DNA of 64,000 nt from Candidatus Latescibacterota bacterium. Its GTDB lineage: Bacteria; Latescibacterota; UBA2968; UBA8231. Under the pieces are notes generated by a model. The model was not told the DNA's origin, ran no database searches, and worked only from the letters and a program-made list of their open reading frames with translations. Every line of letters begins with the position of its first letter. The first letter of the stretch is position 1. This document shows, in pieces, positions 27,635 through 39,010 of this stretch. A program made the position numbers and the translations under genes. The DNA lies in contig JAJEGS010000035.1 in assembly GCA_022819745.1 (NCBI GenBank), forward strand, positions 62,001 through 126,000, written 5' to 3'.

Positions 27635-27662
27635 TTGACACCAAATTAAACTGGCCTAATTT
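27635..27662 (+). promoter_or_regulatory. Probable promoter of the act-cox respiratory operon
   Basis: TTGACA (27635-27640), a 16-base spacer and TAATTT (27657-27662), 69 bp upstream of the actA ATG. It is the only good match in the gap between tRNA-Arg and actA. Confidence 0.5.
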
Positions 27663-27730
27663 ACAAGACTGTTTTGGCCGGAAGAGGTAAGGCCAGCTTT
27701 CTACAACCTCAGCTAAACTAACTTAAAAAT

Positions 27731-28387
27731 ATGGCTCAAGTATTTCCGCGCAGTGCTAACTGGGCTTCCAAAGCCAGCATCCTCGTTGGCCTCGTCCTAG
27801 TCGGCAGTATCCTCGGTATCGTACTCAATATCAATCGCATTTACTTCGTCAATCAAGTCAACGTGCCCATCGATCAGCCCGTTCCCTTTAGCCATAAGCA
27901 TCACGTCACCGGCATGGGCATCGACTGCCGCTATTGCCACACCACCGTCGAGGAGAGTGCCTTTGCCGGTGTTCCCCCGACCGAAACCTGCATGACCTGC
28001 CACTCGCAGATCTGGACCGAAGCACCCATCCTCGAACCTGTGCGCGCCAGCTTCCGCGACAACGTGCCCATCGAGTGGAATCGCGTCCACGACCTGCCCG
28101 ACTTCGCCTATTTCAACCACAGCATCCACGTCAACCAAGGCATTGGCTGCCAGTCTTGCCACGGTCAAGTCGATCAAATGCCCCTGATGTGGAAGGCCGA
28201 ATCGCTGAATATGGAGTGGTGCCTCGATTGCCACCGCGATCCCGCCCAGTACATTCGCCCGCGCGACCAAGTATTTAACATGAACTACCAATATCCAGCC
28301 GACCAAGAAATTTTGGGCGCGCAACTCGTCGCCGAATACGGCGTGCAGACCAGCCAACTCACCAACTGCTCTATCTGCCACCGCTAA
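27731..28387 (+). CDS. actA: Alternative complex III pentaheme cytochrome c subunit ActA
   Basis: 218 residues. One N-terminal membrane helix (about 15-35) anchors a periplasmic domain with five CxxCH sites: CRYCH (66-70), CMTCH (87-91), CQSCH, CLDCH and CSICH at the C-terminus. In characterised alternative complex III (Rhodothermus, Flavobacterium) ActA is pentaheme and takes part in electron transfer from the Fe-S subunit ActB to ActE. First gene of a plus-strand run ending at 40012; the stop is 1 bp before the actB start. Confidence 0.92.
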   Translation: MAQVFPRSANWASKASILVGLVLVGSILGIVLNINRIYFVNQVNVPIDQPVPFSHKHHVTGMGIDCRYCHTTVEESAFAGVPPTETCMTCHSQIWTEAPILEPVRASFRDNVPIEWNRVHDLPDFAYFNHSIHVNQGIGCQSCHGQVDQMPLMWKAESLNMEWCLDCHRDPAQYIRPRDQVFNMNYQYPADQEILGAQLVAEYGVQTSQLTNCSICHR

Positions 28388-28388
28388 C

Positions 28389-31370
28389 ATGGAAACCAGA
28401 AAAAACATCGATCTCTCGGCCATCCGCTCCCGCCTCGAAGCCGCTCAGGGCCAAGAGTACTGGCGCAGCTTAGACCAATTAGCTCAGACCGAAGAATTCG
28501 CCGCCATGGTCCAGCGCGAATTCCCCGAGCAAGCTGCCGAGTTGAAGGATCCGGTAAGTCGGCGGAATTTCCTCAAGCTCATGAGTGCCTCACTGGCACT
28601 AGGCGGGCTTTCGGGCTGTACGATCCAGCCCAGCGAAAAAATCGTCCCCCAGGTCCGGGCTCCCGAAAACGTCATCCCCGGTAAGCCGCAGTACTTTGCT
28701 TCCGCCGCCTCGCTCGGCGGTATTGGCATGGGCATTTTGGTCGAAAGCCACATGGGGCGACCGACCAAAATCGAGGGCAACGCCGGGCATCCCTCCGGCA
28801 GCGGAGGCTCCAATGCGCTCGTCCAAGCTGCGATCCTCGACCTCTACGATCCCGATCGGTCGCAAACAGTCAAAAACGCCGGTCGCATCAGCGCCTGGAG
28901 CATCTTCTTAGCCGATTTGACGCAGCGTCTTAGCTCGCACGAAGACAACGGCGGCGTTGGCCTGCGCATCCTGACCCAGACGGTGACTTCTTCGACCCTC
29001 GGGCACCAGTTGCAAGCCCTGCGGGATAAATTTCCCCAAGCCCAGTGGCACCAGTACGAACCGGTCAATCGCGACAACGCCCGAGCCGGGGCTCAAATGG
29101 CGTTTGGCGAGCCGGTGCATGCGTCTTACGACGTAGCCAAGGCCAAGGTCATTCTATCGCTGGACGCGGACTTTACCTACAGCGGTGCCGGCAATGTCCG
29201 CCACGCGCGGGATTTTGCGGCCGGTCGCAGGGTCCGCAACGGCTCAAAGGCCAGCAATCGGCTCTATGCGGTCGAAAGCAGTCCAACGGCCACCGGTAGC
29301 ATCGCCGATCATCGCTTGGCCCTAGGCACGGCGCACATCGAAGCCTTGGCCTTAAAGGTCGCCCAAGGGCTTGGCATCGATTGGAAGGGGCCGAGCATTT
29401 CCGCTGACTTCTCTGCCCATGACGCTTGGATTGCGGCTCTGGTCGGAGACCTAAAGGCCAATCCCGGCCAAAGCCTCGTACTTGCAGGCGACCAACAGTC
29501 CCCTGCGGTACACGCTTTGGCCCATGCCATCAACCACGCCCTAGGCAACGCAGGCACAACCGTACACTACACCGAACCCCTTGAGGTCGAGTCGGTTGAC
29601 CAGCGCGAATCGCTAGCCGCTTTAGTCGCCGACATGAACGCCGGTCGAGTCGAGTCCCTGTTCATTCTCGGCGGCAATCCGGTGTACGACGCGCCCGTGG
29701 ACCTCGACTTTGCTGCGGCACTCGACAAAGTCGGCTACCGCGTCCACCTCGGCCTGTACGACAACGAAACGTCGGAACTCTGCCACTGGCACATTCCGGA
29801 ATCGCACTTCCTCGAAGCCTGGAGCGACACCCGCGCCCACGACGGCCTCGCCACGATCGTCCAGCCGCTGATTCGCCCGCTCTACAAGAGCAAATCAGCC
29901 CACGACCTCTTGGCGGTCCTCACCGGCCAGCCCGGGGTCCCCGATCTCGACATTGTGCGCCAGTACTGGGAAGGCCAAGGGCTGGATGCGATTGCTTGGC
30001 GTCGCGCACTGCATGATGGCTTCGTCGAGGGCACGCGCCCCGAAACCCAATCAGTGGAGCTAGATACTCTGCAGTTGCCGGCAACGACCGGGAGCCTTCC
30101 CGAGGAAGAAGATCTCGAAATCCACTTTCGGCCCGATCCCATGGTGTGGGACGGTCGCTTTACCAACAACGCTTGGCTCCAGGAAACCCCCAAGCCCATC
30201 ACCAAGCTCACTTGGGACAACGCCGCCCTCGTCAGCCCAGCTACGGCCGAGCGCCTGCGGCTCAAGAGCGAATTCCTCGCCGAGTTGCGCTTTGACGGGC
30301 GCGCAATCAATGCTGCGGTTTGGGTCGTGCCCGGTCAAGCCGACGGCGTCGTCACCTTGCACTTGGGCTACGGCCAGCAGCGCAGTGGCCGCGTCGGGCG
30401 CGACACGGGCTTCAATGCCTATGCCCTGCGGTCGACGGCGGCCTTGTGGAGCGGCACCGGCCTACAGGTCAGCGGCTCATACGACAACTATCGCCTCGCC
30501 TGCACCCAAGATCACCACAGCATGGAAGGCCGCAACCTCTTTCGCCAAGCCTCGCTGGACTACTACCAGGCTCATCCGCATTTTGCTCACGAGGGAGTCC
30601 ACGATCCGCCCGATGACCTGACGCTGCACAACCGCACGGATCACCAGTACACGGGCTACGCCTGGGGCATGGTCATCGATTTAGGAGCCTGCATCGGCTG
30701 CAATGCCTGTGCAACGGCCTGCCAAGCCGAAAACAACATCCCCATCGTTGGCAAAGACGAGGTCCTCAACGGCCGCGAAATGCCTTGGATTCGCGTCGAT
30801 CGCTACTACCAAGGCTCGCCTGACAACCCCCAGATCGTACACCAGCCCGTGCCCTGCATGCAGTGCGAAAACGCTCCTTGCGAGTTGGTCTGTCCAGTCG
30901 CAGCGACAACGCACAGCGACGAAGGTCTCAACGACATGACCTACAATCGCTGCGTCGGCACTCGCTACTGCGCCAACAACTGTCCCTACAAGGTCCGGCG
31001 CTTCAATTTCCTCCAATACGCCGACCGCGATACCGAGAGCTTAAAATTGCAGCGCAACCCAGATGTCACCACGCGCTCCCGCGGTGTAATGGAAAAATGC
31101 ACGTACTGCGTCCAGCGCATCAACCAAGCGCGGATTGAGGCCAAAAAGGCCAGTCGCACCATAGGCGATGGCGAAATTGTCACGGCCTGCGAACAAGCCT
31201 GTCCCACCGAAGCCATCGTCTTCGGCGACATCAACGACCCCAATAGTCAGGTCTCCACCCTCAAGGCATCGCCGCTCAACTACGGCATCCTCACCGAGCT
31301 GAACACGCGACCCCGCACTACATACTTAGCAAGTATCAAAAACCCGAATCCCAAGATTGCCGAGGCTTAG
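28389..31370 (+). CDS. actB: Alternative complex III iron-sulfur/molybdopterin-like subunit ActB
   Basis: 993 residues. A Tat-type SRRNFLK motif at 57-63 is followed by a hydrophobic stretch and a lipobox-like LGGLSGC. The N-terminal two thirds resemble molybdopterin oxidoreductases ([21 protein letters not shown]) but in this family bind no cofactor. The C-terminal third (from about 768) is a ferredoxin-like domain with [35 protein letters not shown] and CTYC/CEQAC sets. The threonine in CVGTRYC fits the three [4Fe-4S] plus one [3Fe-4S] content known for ActB. It would receive electrons from quinol at the membrane subunit ActC. Confidence 0.93.
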   Translation: METRKNIDLSAIRSRLEAAQGQEYWRSLDQLAQTEEFAAMVQREFPEQAAELKDPVSRRNFLKLMSASLALGGLSGCTIQPSEKIVPQVRAPENVIPGKPQYFASAASLGGIGMGILVESHMGRPTKIEGNAGHPSGSGGSNALVQAAILDLYDPDRSQTVKNAGRISAWSIFLADLTQRLSSHEDNGGVGLRILTQTVTSSTLGHQLQALRDKFPQAQWHQYEPVNRDNARAGAQMAFGEPVHASYDVAKAKVILSLDADFTYSGAGNVRHARDFAAGRRVRNGSKASNRLYAVESSPTATGSIADHRLALGTAHIEALALKVAQGLGIDWKGPSISADFSAHDAWIAALVGDLKANPGQSLVLAGDQQSPAVHALAHAINHALGNAGTTVHYTEPLEVESVDQRESLAALVADMNAGRVESLFILGGNPVYDAPVDLDFAAALDKVGYRVHLGLYDNETSELCHWHIPESHFLEAWSDTRAHDGLATIVQPLIRPLYKSKSAHDLLAVLTGQPGVPDLDIVRQYWEGQGLDAIAWRRALHDGFVEGTRPETQSVELDTLQLPATTGSLPEEEDLEIHFRPDPMVWDGRFTNNAWLQETPKPITKLTWDNAALVSPATAERLRLKSEFLAELRFDGRAINAAVWVVPGQADGVVTLHLGYGQQRSGRVGRDTGFNAYALRSTAALWSGTGLQVSGSYDNYRLACTQDHHSMEGRNLFRQASLDYYQAHPHFAHEGVHDPPDDLTLHNRTDHQYTGYAWGMVIDLGACIGCNACATACQAENNIPIVGKDEVLNGREMPWIRVDRYYQGSPDNPQIVHQPVPCMQCENAPCELVCPVAATTHSDEGLNDMTYNRCVGTRYCANNCPYKVRRFNFLQYADRDTESLKLQRNPDVTTRSRGVMEKCTYCVQRINQARIEAKKASRTIGDGEIVTACEQACPTEAIVFGDINDPNSQVSTLKASPLNYGILTELNTRPRTTYLASIKNPNPKIAEA

Positions 31371-31371
31371 C

Positions 31372-32745
31372 ATGTCCGAAGCTGCGAAAACGCCTTATCG
31401 CCCCCCAGTATCGGAACTCGGCCCGAGCCAGACCTCGTACACCTCGATCACCGACAAGATCAGTGGGATCGTCCTGACCAAAAACACCCCGCTGGCTTGG
31501 TTCATTTGCTTTGCTTTGGGCTTCATACTCCTGCACGGTTTCATGATAGGCGTTCCCTACCTGCTCTTTGAGGGCGTGGGTATCTGGGGCATCAACAACC
31601 CCATAGGCTGGGGGTGGGCCATCATCAATTTTGTCTGGTGGATCGGTATCGGTCACGCCGGCACCCTGATCTCGGCGATTTTACTGCTTTTTCGGCAGCG
31701 GTGGCGCACCTCGATCAACCGCGCGGCAGAGGCCATGACCATCTTTGCCGTGCTCTGCGCGGCTCAGTTTCCGCTCTTTCACACGGGGCGGCCTTGGCTG
31801 GCCTGCTACTGGCTATTGCCCTATCCCAACTCCATGGACATCTGGCCGCAGTTCCGCAGCCCGCTGATCTGGGATGTCTTCGCGGTCTCGACCTATTTGA
31901 CGGTGTCGCTGGTCTTTTGGTATGTCGGCTTGGTTCCAGACTTAGCGAGCCTGCGCGACCGCGCCAAAAACCGCATTGCCCAGGTCATCTACGGCGTGTT
32001 CGCACTCGGCTGGCGCGGCTCGGCCATTCACTGGGAGCGCTACGAAATGGCGTCCCTCCTGCTGGCTGGCCTCTCCACACCCCTCGTGCTCTCTGTCCAT
32101 AGCGTCGTCAGTCTCGACTTCGCCGTCGGGCTCATACCCGGATGGCACACGACTATATTTCCCCCCTATTTCGTCGCCGGGGCAATCTACGCGGGCTTTG
32201 CCATGGTGCTGACTTTGATGATCCCCATGCGTCTCATCTACGGCTTGGACGACTTCATAACCGAGCGCCATCTAAACAACATGGCTAAAGTCATGTTGGC
32301 TTCCGGGCTGATTGTGGGCTATGGCTACTTCATGGAGCAACTCATCGCCTGGTACAGCGCCAGTGTCTTTGAGGGCTATATGATGCAAAATCGCATGCAG
32401 GGCCCGTACGGCCCCTTCTACTGGGCTTTGATCGTCTGCAACATAATCGTGCCGCAGCTCCTGTGGTTTAGACACTTCCGCACGAGCATGTTCTGGCTAT
32501 TTTTCATTTCCCAGTTCATCAACGTCGGCATGTGGCTGGAGCGCTTCATCATCGTCGTCACGAGCCTACACCGAGATTTTATGCCCTCTTCTTGGGACAT
32601 GTTTCACCCGACAATTTGGGACATCGCCATCTACGTGGGTACCATCGGCCTGTTCATCGTCCTATTTTTCTTGTTCATCCGCGGCCTACCGATGATTTCC
32701 ATCCACGAGATCCGCAATCTGCTGGTCTCCGGAGACCACAAGTGA
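31372..32745 (+). CDS. actC: Alternative complex III NrfD-like membrane subunit ActC
   Basis: 457 residues from ATG 31372, one base after the actB stop. About ten membrane helices of the NrfD/PsrC type ([35 protein letters not shown] with the conserved histidine, [18 protein letters not shown]). In solved structures ActC forms the quinol-binding site facing ActB. Same operon. Confidence 0.92.
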   Translation: MSEAAKTPYRPPVSELGPSQTSYTSITDKISGIVLTKNTPLAWFICFALGFILLHGFMIGVPYLLFEGVGIWGINNPIGWGWAIINFVWWIGIGHAGTLISAILLLFRQRWRTSINRAAEAMTIFAVLCAAQFPLFHTGRPWLACYWLLPYPNSMDIWPQFRSPLIWDVFAVSTYLTVSLVFWYVGLVPDLASLRDRAKNRIAQVIYGVFALGWRGSAIHWERYEMASLLLAGLSTPLVLSVHSVVSLDFAVGLIPGWHTTIFPPYFVAGAIYAGFAMVLTLMIPMRLIYGLDDFITERHLNNMAKVMLASGLIVGYGYFMEQLIAWYSASVFEGYMMQNRMQGPYGPFYWALIVCNIIVPQLLWFRHFRTSMFWLFFISQFINVGMWLERFIIVVTSLHRDFMPSSWDMFHPTIWDIAIYVGTIGLFIVLFFLFIRGLPMISIHEIRNLLVSGDHK

Positions 32746-32757
32746 GCCATTGAACTT

Positions 32758-33303
32758 ATGCAGCAGCACGAAGAGTCAACGCACTACGGCCTGTTGGCCG
32801 AATTTGAATCTCCCGACGACTTGCTGGCTGCGGCCAAGGCGACCTTTGCCGCTGGTTATCGCAAGATCGACGCCTATTCACCCATGCCCATCCACGGCTT
32901 GGGCGAGGCCATCGGCTTTCCGCGCACTAGGTTGCCTTGGCTGGTTTTCGCCTTTGGTCTGCTTGGTGCCATCACGGGCTATTCCCTTTGCTATTGGGTT
33001 TCGGCCATAGACTATCCGCTCAATATCGCCGGCAAGCCCTTGCACAGCGGGCCGATGTTCATCCCGGTGACCTTTGAGCTGACCATTCTCTTTGCCGCGC
33101 TCAGTTCGGCCTTTGGCATGTTTATCGCCAACGGCTTGCCCCAGCCCTATCACCCGGTTTTCAACGCGCCCAATTTCGCCCGTGCCAGCCAAGATCGCTT
33201 CTTTCTCAGCATCGAGGCCGAAGATACTCAGTTCGACCGCGAAAAAACCGAGGAATTTCTGCGCGGCCTGAATCCGCATGAGGTTGTCGAAGTTGAAAAG
33301 TGA
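32758..33303 (+). CDS. actD: Alternative complex III subunit ActD (DUF3341)
   Basis: 181 residues with two membrane helices in the middle (LPWLVFAFGLLGAITGYSL and FIPVTFELTILFAALSSAFG). The N-terminal soluble part YGLLAEFESPDDLLAAAKATFAAGYRKID and the SPMPIHGLGEAIGFPRTRLP stretch are the DUF3341 pattern. Structural subunit. Overlaps actE by 26 bp. Confidence 0.9.
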   Translation: MQQHEESTHYGLLAEFESPDDLLAAAKATFAAGYRKIDAYSPMPIHGLGEAIGFPRTRLPWLVFAFGLLGAITGYSLCYWVSAIDYPLNIAGKPLHSGPMFIPVTFELTILFAALSSAFGMFIANGLPQPYHPVFNAPNFARASQDRFFLSIEAEDTQFDREKTEEFLRGLNPHEVVEVEK

Positions 33304-33895
33304 AACGACCATCGCCAGCAGACGGCTCGTTGCCTTGTTGGGAGCGGCGCTGTTGCTGATTGGCACTGCCGGTTGCGAACTGCGGCAGGCCATGTACGAC
33401 CAAGAGAAATACGAGCCGCTAGAAGCCTCGGCGTTTTTCGCTGATGGCATGTCTTTCCGCGCACAGGTTGACGGCACTGTGGCACGGGGCCAATTGATGC
33501 TCGACGAGCACTTCTACCAAGGCAAAATACAAGGCCAACTCGCGGAGACCCTGCCGAATAGAGTGACCGTTAACCGCCAGTTGCTAGAGCGCGGCCAAGA
33601 GCGCTACAACATTTTCTGCGCCCCCTGCCACGGCCAGACCGGCGCGGGCAACGGCATGATCGTCCAGCGCGGGCTCAAACAGCCGCTGACCTTTCATCAA
33701 CAGCGGCTGCGCGAGGTACCCGTCGGCCACTTTTACGATGTCATTACCAATGGCTTTGGCGTCATGTACAGCTACGCCTCCCGCATTTCCGTGGCTGACC
33801 GCTGGGCCATCGTCGCCTATATCAAGGTGTTACAGCTAAGTCAGAACCTCGAATTCGACCAACTGCCGGCCGAGGACCAAAGGCAACTTCAATGA
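33278..33895 (+). CDS. actE: Alternative complex III monoheme cytochrome c lipoprotein ActE
   Basis: 205 residues. Signal with lipobox (LIGTAGC, C33), so lipid-anchored outside the cytoplasmic membrane. One heme site CAPCH (C114, C117, H118) in a class I cytochrome c fold (GQERYNIFCAPCHGQTGAGNG). It is the expected exit of electrons from the complex, here probably towards the CoxB cytochrome domain encoded downstream. Stop overlaps the actF start as ATGA. Confidence 0.92.
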   Translation: MRLSKLKSETTIASRRLVALLGAALLLIGTAGCELRQAMYDQEKYEPLEASAFFADGMSFRAQVDGTVARGQLMLDEHFYQGKIQGQLAETLPNRVTVNRQLLERGQERYNIFCAPCHGQTGAGNGMIVQRGLKQPLTFHQQRLREVPVGHFYDVITNGFGVMYSYASRISVADRWAIVAYIKVLQLSQNLEFDQLPAEDQRQLQ

Positions 33896-35139
33896 ACGAG
33901 TCGATTACCCAACAGTCCGCTGCCCTGCGTCCCTATTTAGACAACCTCCAACGCTACGCGCTAGTCGTGGGCTTGGCCGGTTTGGCTGCCACTGCGGTCG
34001 GCTATTTCACGGCCGGGGAACAGTTTTTGGAACAGTTTTTCCGCTCTTATTTGCTGGCCTTTACCTTCTGGATCGGCCTGCCCTTGGGCAGCTTGGGCAT
34101 CCTCATGATCCACCACGTCGGCGGTGGCACTTGGGGCTTTTCGGTCCGGCGGCTGCTCGAAGCCGGGACCCGCACCTTGCCGTTGCTGTTCCTGCTATCG
34201 CTGCCGATCCTCTTCTTCGGCCTGCACGACCTCTACGAGTGGACGCACCAGAACGTCGTACAAAAAGACAACATCCTCCAGCAAAAGGTCCCCTTTCTCA
34301 ACGAGCCTTTCTTTATTGTGCGCACCGTGTTCTACTTCGCCATCTGGGGACTGTTCGTCTTCCTGCTCAACCGCTGGTCGCTACAGCAGGATCAGACGAC
34401 GGAGACACACCCGACCCATCGCATGCAGATCCTGAGTGGTCCGGGCATCGTCATCTTCTTTCTCACCGCGACGCTGGCCTCTATTGATTGGCTGATGTCG
34501 CTTGAGCCGCATTGGTTTTCGACGATCTTCGGCATTATCTACATCATAGGTATGGGACTGATGGCTTGGGGATTCACGTTCCTCGTCGCCGTCCCCCTCT
34601 CGCGTCGGGAACCGCTACAGGGCGTGATTACTGAGCAGCACCTGCGCGACTTGGGCACCTTTATGCTGGCCTGCGTCATGCTCTGGGCCTATACCTCTTT
34701 TTCCCAGTTGCTCATCATCTGGTCGGCTAATTTGCCCGAGGAGATCACTTGGTACATAACCCGTCTGGAGGGCGGCTGGGAATACGTCGGCTACGGGCTA
34801 CTGGTGTTTCATTTTGCCGTCCCCTTTCTCTTTCTCATATCCAGCACCATGAAGTCCAAAACCAAGTTGCTCGGCACTATTGCCGCCGGCTTGATCTTCA
34901 TGCGCTTGGTCGATTTGTACTGGATCACGGCACCGGCCTTCACCAAAGTCCACGCCGAAAAGGGGCCGAGCTTCCACAGCACTGGGATCACCCTACACTG
35001 GCTCGACCTAGCCATTCCAATAGGCATCGGTGGCCTCGTCTTGGCGCTTTTCTTCGCGCAACTGAAAAAGCGCGCCCTGATCGCGCAAAACGACCCCCGC
35101 TTTGCAGACCTCTATAGCGGCGAAAGCAATCATGGCTGA
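33892..35139 (+). CDS. actF: Alternative complex III NrfD-like membrane subunit ActF
   Basis: 415 residues, about ten membrane helices, second NrfD-like subunit of the complex. Recognisable blocks: SYLLAFTFWIGLPLGSLGILMIHHVGGGTWG, LPILFFGLHDLYEWTH, and SFSQLLIIWSANLPEEITWYI. Pairs with ActC in the membrane in known structures. Its last 8 bp overlap the next gene. Confidence 0.92.
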   Translation: MNESITQQSAALRPYLDNLQRYALVVGLAGLAATAVGYFTAGEQFLEQFFRSYLLAFTFWIGLPLGSLGILMIHHVGGGTWGFSVRRLLEAGTRTLPLLFLLSLPILFFGLHDLYEWTHQNVVQKDNILQQKVPFLNEPFFIVRTVFYFAIWGLFVFLLNRWSLQQDQTTETHPTHRMQILSGPGIVIFFLTATLASIDWLMSLEPHWFSTIFGIIYIIGMGLMAWGFTFLVAVPLSRREPLQGVITEQHLRDLGTFMLACVMLWAYTSFSQLLIIWSANLPEEITWYITRLEGGWEYVGYGLLVFHFAVPFLFLISSTMKSKTKLLGTIAAGLIFMRLVDLYWITAPAFTKVHAEKGPSFHSTGITLHWLDLAIPIGIGGLVLALFFAQLKKRALIAQNDPRFADLYSGESNHG

Positions 35140-35527
35140 ACAAGCACACGACCAAAACAACTCCGGCTACGAGACGACCGATGCGCGGATAACGCCGCTG
35201 GCACAGACCGGCCTTTTTATCACCGCGTTGGTCATCGCTTCCTTTATTGGCATGATCGTCTTATTCAGGGTCTTCGCCTATTACCAGCCGCTCTTCGACG
35301 ATCCGGTCCCGCCGCTAGTCGAAAACCGCGTTGCCAGCGACGCGCCGAGGCTACAGGTGGACCCGCCAAAGCAAAAGTTCGAGTTGGCCCAAAACGAGGC
35401 CGCAATTCTCAACTCCTATGGCTGGATTGACGAACAAGTGAAGGTAGTACACATTCCCATCGAGCGAGCAATTGATCTGGTGAGCGAGAGCAAAATGCCG
35501 CTCATCGCTCCGCCAGCGACACCATGA
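35132..35527 (+). CDS. Single-pass membrane protein of the respiratory operon, function unknown
   Basis: 131 residues from ATG 35132; a longer frame from 35102 lies inside actF. One membrane helix at about 27-50 (TGLFITALVIASFIGMIVLF) followed by an exported domain with PRLQVDPPKQKF and NSYGWIDEQVKVVHIPIERAIDL. The gene overlaps actF by 8 bp and the SCO gene by 4 bp. It could be an accessory subunit of complex III, a bridge to the oxidase, or an assembly factor. I do not recognise a named family. Confidence 0.7.
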   Translation: MAEQAHDQNNSGYETTDARITPLAQTGLFITALVIASFIGMIVLFRVFAYYQPLFDDPVPPLVENRVASDAPRLQVDPPKQKFELAQNEAAILNSYGWIDEQVKVVHIPIERAIDLVSESKMPLIAPPATP

Positions 35528-36363
35528 GCAGACCGACAACGACATTCGCTCGCAGCGCGATCTTTTCGGCACTAACTCTGCCGCTTTTGCTAGCCGGCCA
35601 GACTGGGGCACAGAGCTATACCCAGCAGTTACAAAAGAGCATCGGCATCGACCAGAAATTGGGCGATCAGATTCCCTTAGATATCGAATTCACTGACTCC
35701 AGCGGCGAGCGCGTCTCGCTGCGCCAATACTTCGGCCAGAAACCCATCGTGCTCACCTTGGTGTACTACGAATGCCCCATGCTCTGCACCCAAGTGCTGA
35801 ATAGTCTCTTGCGGGCAATGAATGTGCTGAGTTTTGGCATTGGCACAGATTTTGACGTCTTGACCATCAGCGTCGACCCCGGGGAAACTTCGGAATTAGC
35901 TGCGGCCAAAAAGGCCGAGTACAGCAAAAACTACCGCGGTCGCGATGGTTCTACGGGTTGGCATTTTCTCACCGGCGAGGAAGACCAGATCAAGCAACTA
36001 GCCGCTGCCGTCGGCTTTCGCTACGAATACGACGAAGACACCGACCAGTACATTCACGCCAGCGGCTTGATGGTACTGACGCCGGAAGGTAAGCTGGCGC
36101 GCTATTTGTATGGTATCGACTATCCCCCGCGCGACTTGCGCTGGGGCCTCGTCGAAGCAGCCAACGGTGCTATCGGTAATCCGGTCGATCAACTCCTGCT
36201 GCTTTGCTATAGCTACGACCCAATGACTGGCAAATACGGTCTCTACATCCGCAATTCTCTGCGCATCGGTGGGCTGATTACCGTGCTCGCTCTCGTTGTA
36301 TTTATCGTCGCTATGCTCAAGCGGGACCGCCGCAACAACTTGCATCACCCTCAGTTCAACTAG
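35524..36363 (+). CDS. SCO1/SenC-family copper chaperone for the oxidase CuA site
   Basis: 279 residues. Signal peptide or anchor at 10-30, then a thioredoxin-like domain with the copper site C84-P-M-L-C88 and H178 (YIHASGLMVL). FQQ-type start DIEFTDSSGERVSLRQYFGQKP. A C-terminal membrane helix at about 250-272 (GLITVLALVVFIVAMLKR) is an extra anchor. It would insert copper into CoxB, encoded next. ATGA overlap with the previous gene. Confidence 0.92.
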   Translation: MSRPTTTFARSAIFSALTLPLLLAGQTGAQSYTQQLQKSIGIDQKLGDQIPLDIEFTDSSGERVSLRQYFGQKPIVLTLVYYECPMLCTQVLNSLLRAMNVLSFGIGTDFDVLTISVDPGETSELAAAKKAEYSKNYRGRDGSTGWHFLTGEEDQIKQLAAAVGFRYEYDEDTDQYIHASGLMVLTPEGKLARYLYGIDYPPRDLRWGLVEAANGAIGNPVDQLLLLCYSYDPMTGKYGLYIRNSLRIGGLITVLALVVFIVAMLKRDRRNNLHHPQFN

Positions 36364-36381
36364 TTCGGAGCCTTGAACCGC

Positions 36382-37317
36382 ATGTCCGACTTTCCACTTT
36401 TTCCCGCCCAAGCCTCCACCATTGCTTGGCAAGTAGATGCCCTGTACGCATTCTTGCTGGCCTTGACCGTGCTCTTCTGCCTGATCGTCTTCGGCATGGT
36501 AATTATCTTCGGCATCAAGTACCGCCGCCGCTCGGAAGATGAACAGCCCGAGCAAAATCATGGCAATCTCGCCCTCGAGCTGTCTTGGACCATCGTTCCA
36601 CTCTTTTTGGCGCTTTTTGTCTTTTTGCTCGGGGCCGATGTCTTCTTCCGGCTCCAGCGGCCGCCATCCGATCCCTTGGAGATCTACGCGGTCGGCAAGC
36701 AGTGGATGTGGAAAATCCAGCACGAATCGGGCAAACGAGAAATCAATACCCTGCACGTACCCAAAGGCCAGCCCGTCCGCCTGACCATGACCTCAGAGGA
36801 CGTAATCCACGACTTTTTCATCCCGGCCTTCCGGGTCAAAAACGACGTGTTGCCCGGGCGCTACACGACCCTGTGGTTTGAAGCCACGCAGACGGGCGAG
36901 TTCCACTTGTTTTGCGCTGAGTACTGCGGCACCCAGCACTCGGGTATGATCGGCAAGGTGATCGTCTTAGAGCCAGCGGATTACCACGACTGGCTGATGG
37001 GGGCGTCCAGCGGCGAGTCCATGGTCGAGGCGGGCGAACGCCAGTTCCAGCAACTCGGCTGCGAGACCTGCCACAAATCCACGGCCACGGGTCGCGGGCC
37101 TTCGCTGGTCGGGATTTACGACAAGCCGGTAACGCTTAGCAACGGGCAAGAAGTCGTCGTCGATAGCGACTACATCCGCGAATCCATACTCCAGCCCACG
37201 GCCAAGATCGTCGCTGGATACGAGCCGATTATGCCTGTCTTCGAAGGGCAGGTCAGCGAGCAGTCGCTTCTGCAAATCACGTCCTATATCAAATCCCTGA
37301 GCGAATCCGCAGAGTGA
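36382..37317 (+). CDS. coxB: Cytochrome c oxidase subunit II with fused cytochrome c domain (caa3 type)
   Basis: 311 residues from ATG 36382 (a TTG at 36373 is an alternative with GGAG just upstream). Two membrane helices (about 22-44, 67-88). CuA ligands: H143, C178, E180, C182, H186 and M189 in [15 protein letters not shown]. The C-terminal class I cytochrome c domain has CETCH (C227, C230, H231) and a methionine-containing YEPIMPVF segment for the sixth ligand. The fused heme domain marks a caa3 oxidase and is the likely docking point for electrons from ActE. Confidence 0.94.
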   Translation: MSDFPLFPAQASTIAWQVDALYAFLLALTVLFCLIVFGMVIIFGIKYRRRSEDEQPEQNHGNLALELSWTIVPLFLALFVFLLGADVFFRLQRPPSDPLEIYAVGKQWMWKIQHESGKREINTLHVPKGQPVRLTMTSEDVIHDFFIPAFRVKNDVLPGRYTTLWFEATQTGEFHLFCAEYCGTQHSGMIGKVIVLEPADYHDWLMGASSGESMVEAGERQFQQLGCETCHKSTATGRGPSLVGIYDKPVTLSNGQEVVVDSDYIRESILQPTAKIVAGYEPIMPVFEGQVSEQSLLQITSYIKSLSESAE

Positions 37318-37342
37318 ACATCTCAACGAGGTCATTCAAGCC

Positions 37343-39010
37343 ATGAGCCACGCAGTCAGCGCCAACGGCGAGCCGAGAAACTATCTCAACGAGACCTACG
37401 GGATCAAATCTTGGCTCCTGACCCTAGATCACAAGCGCATCGGCATCCTCTATCTGATAACCCTGGCGGTCTTCTTCTTGGTCGGCAGCATGTTTGCCAG
37501 TCTGATCCGCTTTGAGTTGATGACGCCCAAAGGCGATTTGGTCGAGGCCGAGACCTACAACAAGCTCTTCACCATGCACGGCGTGGTGATGATCTTCTTC
37601 TTTCTGATCCCCTCGATCCCGGCGGTGTTGGGCAACTTTCTCATCCCACTGCAAATCGGTGCCCGCGATGTGGCCTTCCCCCGCCTGAATCTCCTCAGCT
37701 ACTATCTCTACACAGCCGGGGGGCTGTTCGCCGTGCTAGCCATTATCATGGGGGGCATTGATACGGGTTGGACCTTTTACACGCCTTATAGCAGTACGTA
37801 CTCCACTTCGTTCGTCTCCTTAGCCTTAGTCGGCGTTTTTGTCAACGGCTTCTCTTCGATCCTGACTGGGGTCAACTTCATGGTCACCATCCACAAGATG
37901 CGGGCCCCAGGTATGACGTGGTTCCGCTTGCCGCTTTTTATTTGGGGGCACTACGCGACCAGCTTGATTCAGGTCCTAGGCACCCCGGTGGTGGCCATCA
38001 CCTTGTTGCTGGTCTGCTTCGAGCGCCTCTTCAAGATCGGCATTTTCGACCCCAATTACGGCGGCGATCCAGTACTCTTCCAGCACATGTTCTGGTTTTA
38101 CTCGCATCCGGCCGTGTACATCATGATCCTGCCGGGCTTTGCCGTCATCAGCGACGTCATAGCTTGCTTCGCACGCAAGCGCGTCTTTGGCTATTCATTC
38201 GTCGCCTTTTCTTCTATGGCCATCGCCATCCTTGGTTTCCTCGTCTGGGGGCACCATTTGTTCGTCTCGGGCCAATCCACCTATGCCAGCATGGTCTTTT
38301 CCTTCATCACCTTCTTCATCGCCGTACCTACGGCCATCAAAATTTTCAACTGGGCTTTCACCCTCTACAAAGGCTCGGTCAAGCTAGACTCGCCGATGCT
38401 CTACGTGATGGGCTTTATCGGCCTTTTCACTATCGGCGGTCTGACGGGCCTGTTCCTCTCCACCTTGGGCATAGATGTCCATCTCCACGATACCTACTTC
38501 GTGGTCGCCCACTTTCACTATGTCATGGTGGGCGGCATGGTCATGGGATTCCTCTGCGGCCTGCATTTTTGGTGGCCTAAAATGACCGGGCGCATGTACT
38601 CGGAAGGAGCGGCCAAGCTCGGCGTCATGTTCGTCTTCGCTGGCTTCAACTTGACCTTCTTTCCCCAATTTGTCTTGGGTTACCTAGGGATGCCTCGGCG
38701 CTATCACGCCTATCCCGAGGAATGGCAAGCCCTCAACATCATGTCCACCGCGGGTGCCACTGTCCTCGGGCTGGGCTTCTCGCTGACCATCGTCTATCTC
38801 CTCTGGTCCCTGTTCAAGGGCGAGAAGGCCCCCGCCAATCCGTTCCAAGCCAAGGGCCTCGAATGGGACATCCCCTCGCCGCCCATAGCCCACAACTTTG
38901 AAGCTATCCCGATAGTTACTTGGGAAGCCTATCCGTACGGTGAGGAGGAACCAGCGGCACCAAGCACTGAGGCCGTACCCGAACGCGCTAAGGAGGATGA
39001 AGTTGTCTGA
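37343..39010 (+). CDS. coxA: Cytochrome c oxidase subunit I, A2-type heme-copper oxidase
   Basis: 555 residues, about 12 membrane helices. Heme a ligands H79 and H392, heme a3 ligand H390 ([14 protein letters not shown]). CuB ligands are H255, H304 and H305, and Y259 is the cross-linked tyrosine in YSHPAVY. The YSHP form in place of the GHPE glutamate places it in the A2 subfamily, in which a tyrosine/serine pair replaces the D-channel glutamate. Proton pumping is expected. Overlaps the coxC start by 8 bp. Confidence 0.95.
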   Translation: MSHAVSANGEPRNYLNETYGIKSWLLTLDHKRIGILYLITLAVFFLVGSMFASLIRFELMTPKGDLVEAETYNKLFTMHGVVMIFFFLIPSIPAVLGNFLIPLQIGARDVAFPRLNLLSYYLYTAGGLFAVLAIIMGGIDTGWTFYTPYSSTYSTSFVSLALVGVFVNGFSSILTGVNFMVTIHKMRAPGMTWFRLPLFIWGHYATSLIQVLGTPVVAITLLLVCFERLFKIGIFDPNYGGDPVLFQHMFWFYSHPAVYIMILPGFAVISDVIACFARKRVFGYSFVAFSSMAIAILGFLVWGHHLFVSGQSTYASMVFSFITFFIAVPTAIKIFNWAFTLYKGSVKLDSPMLYVMGFIGLFTIGGLTGLFLSTLGIDVHLHDTYFVVAHFHYVMVGGMVMGFLCGLHFWWPKMTGRMYSEGAAKLGVMFVFAGFNLTFFPQFVLGYLGMPRRYHAYPEEWQALNIMSTAGATVLGLGFSLTIVYLLWSLFKGEKAPANPFQAKGLEWDIPSPPIAHNFEAIPIVTWEAYPYGEEEPAAPSTEAVPERAKEDEVV

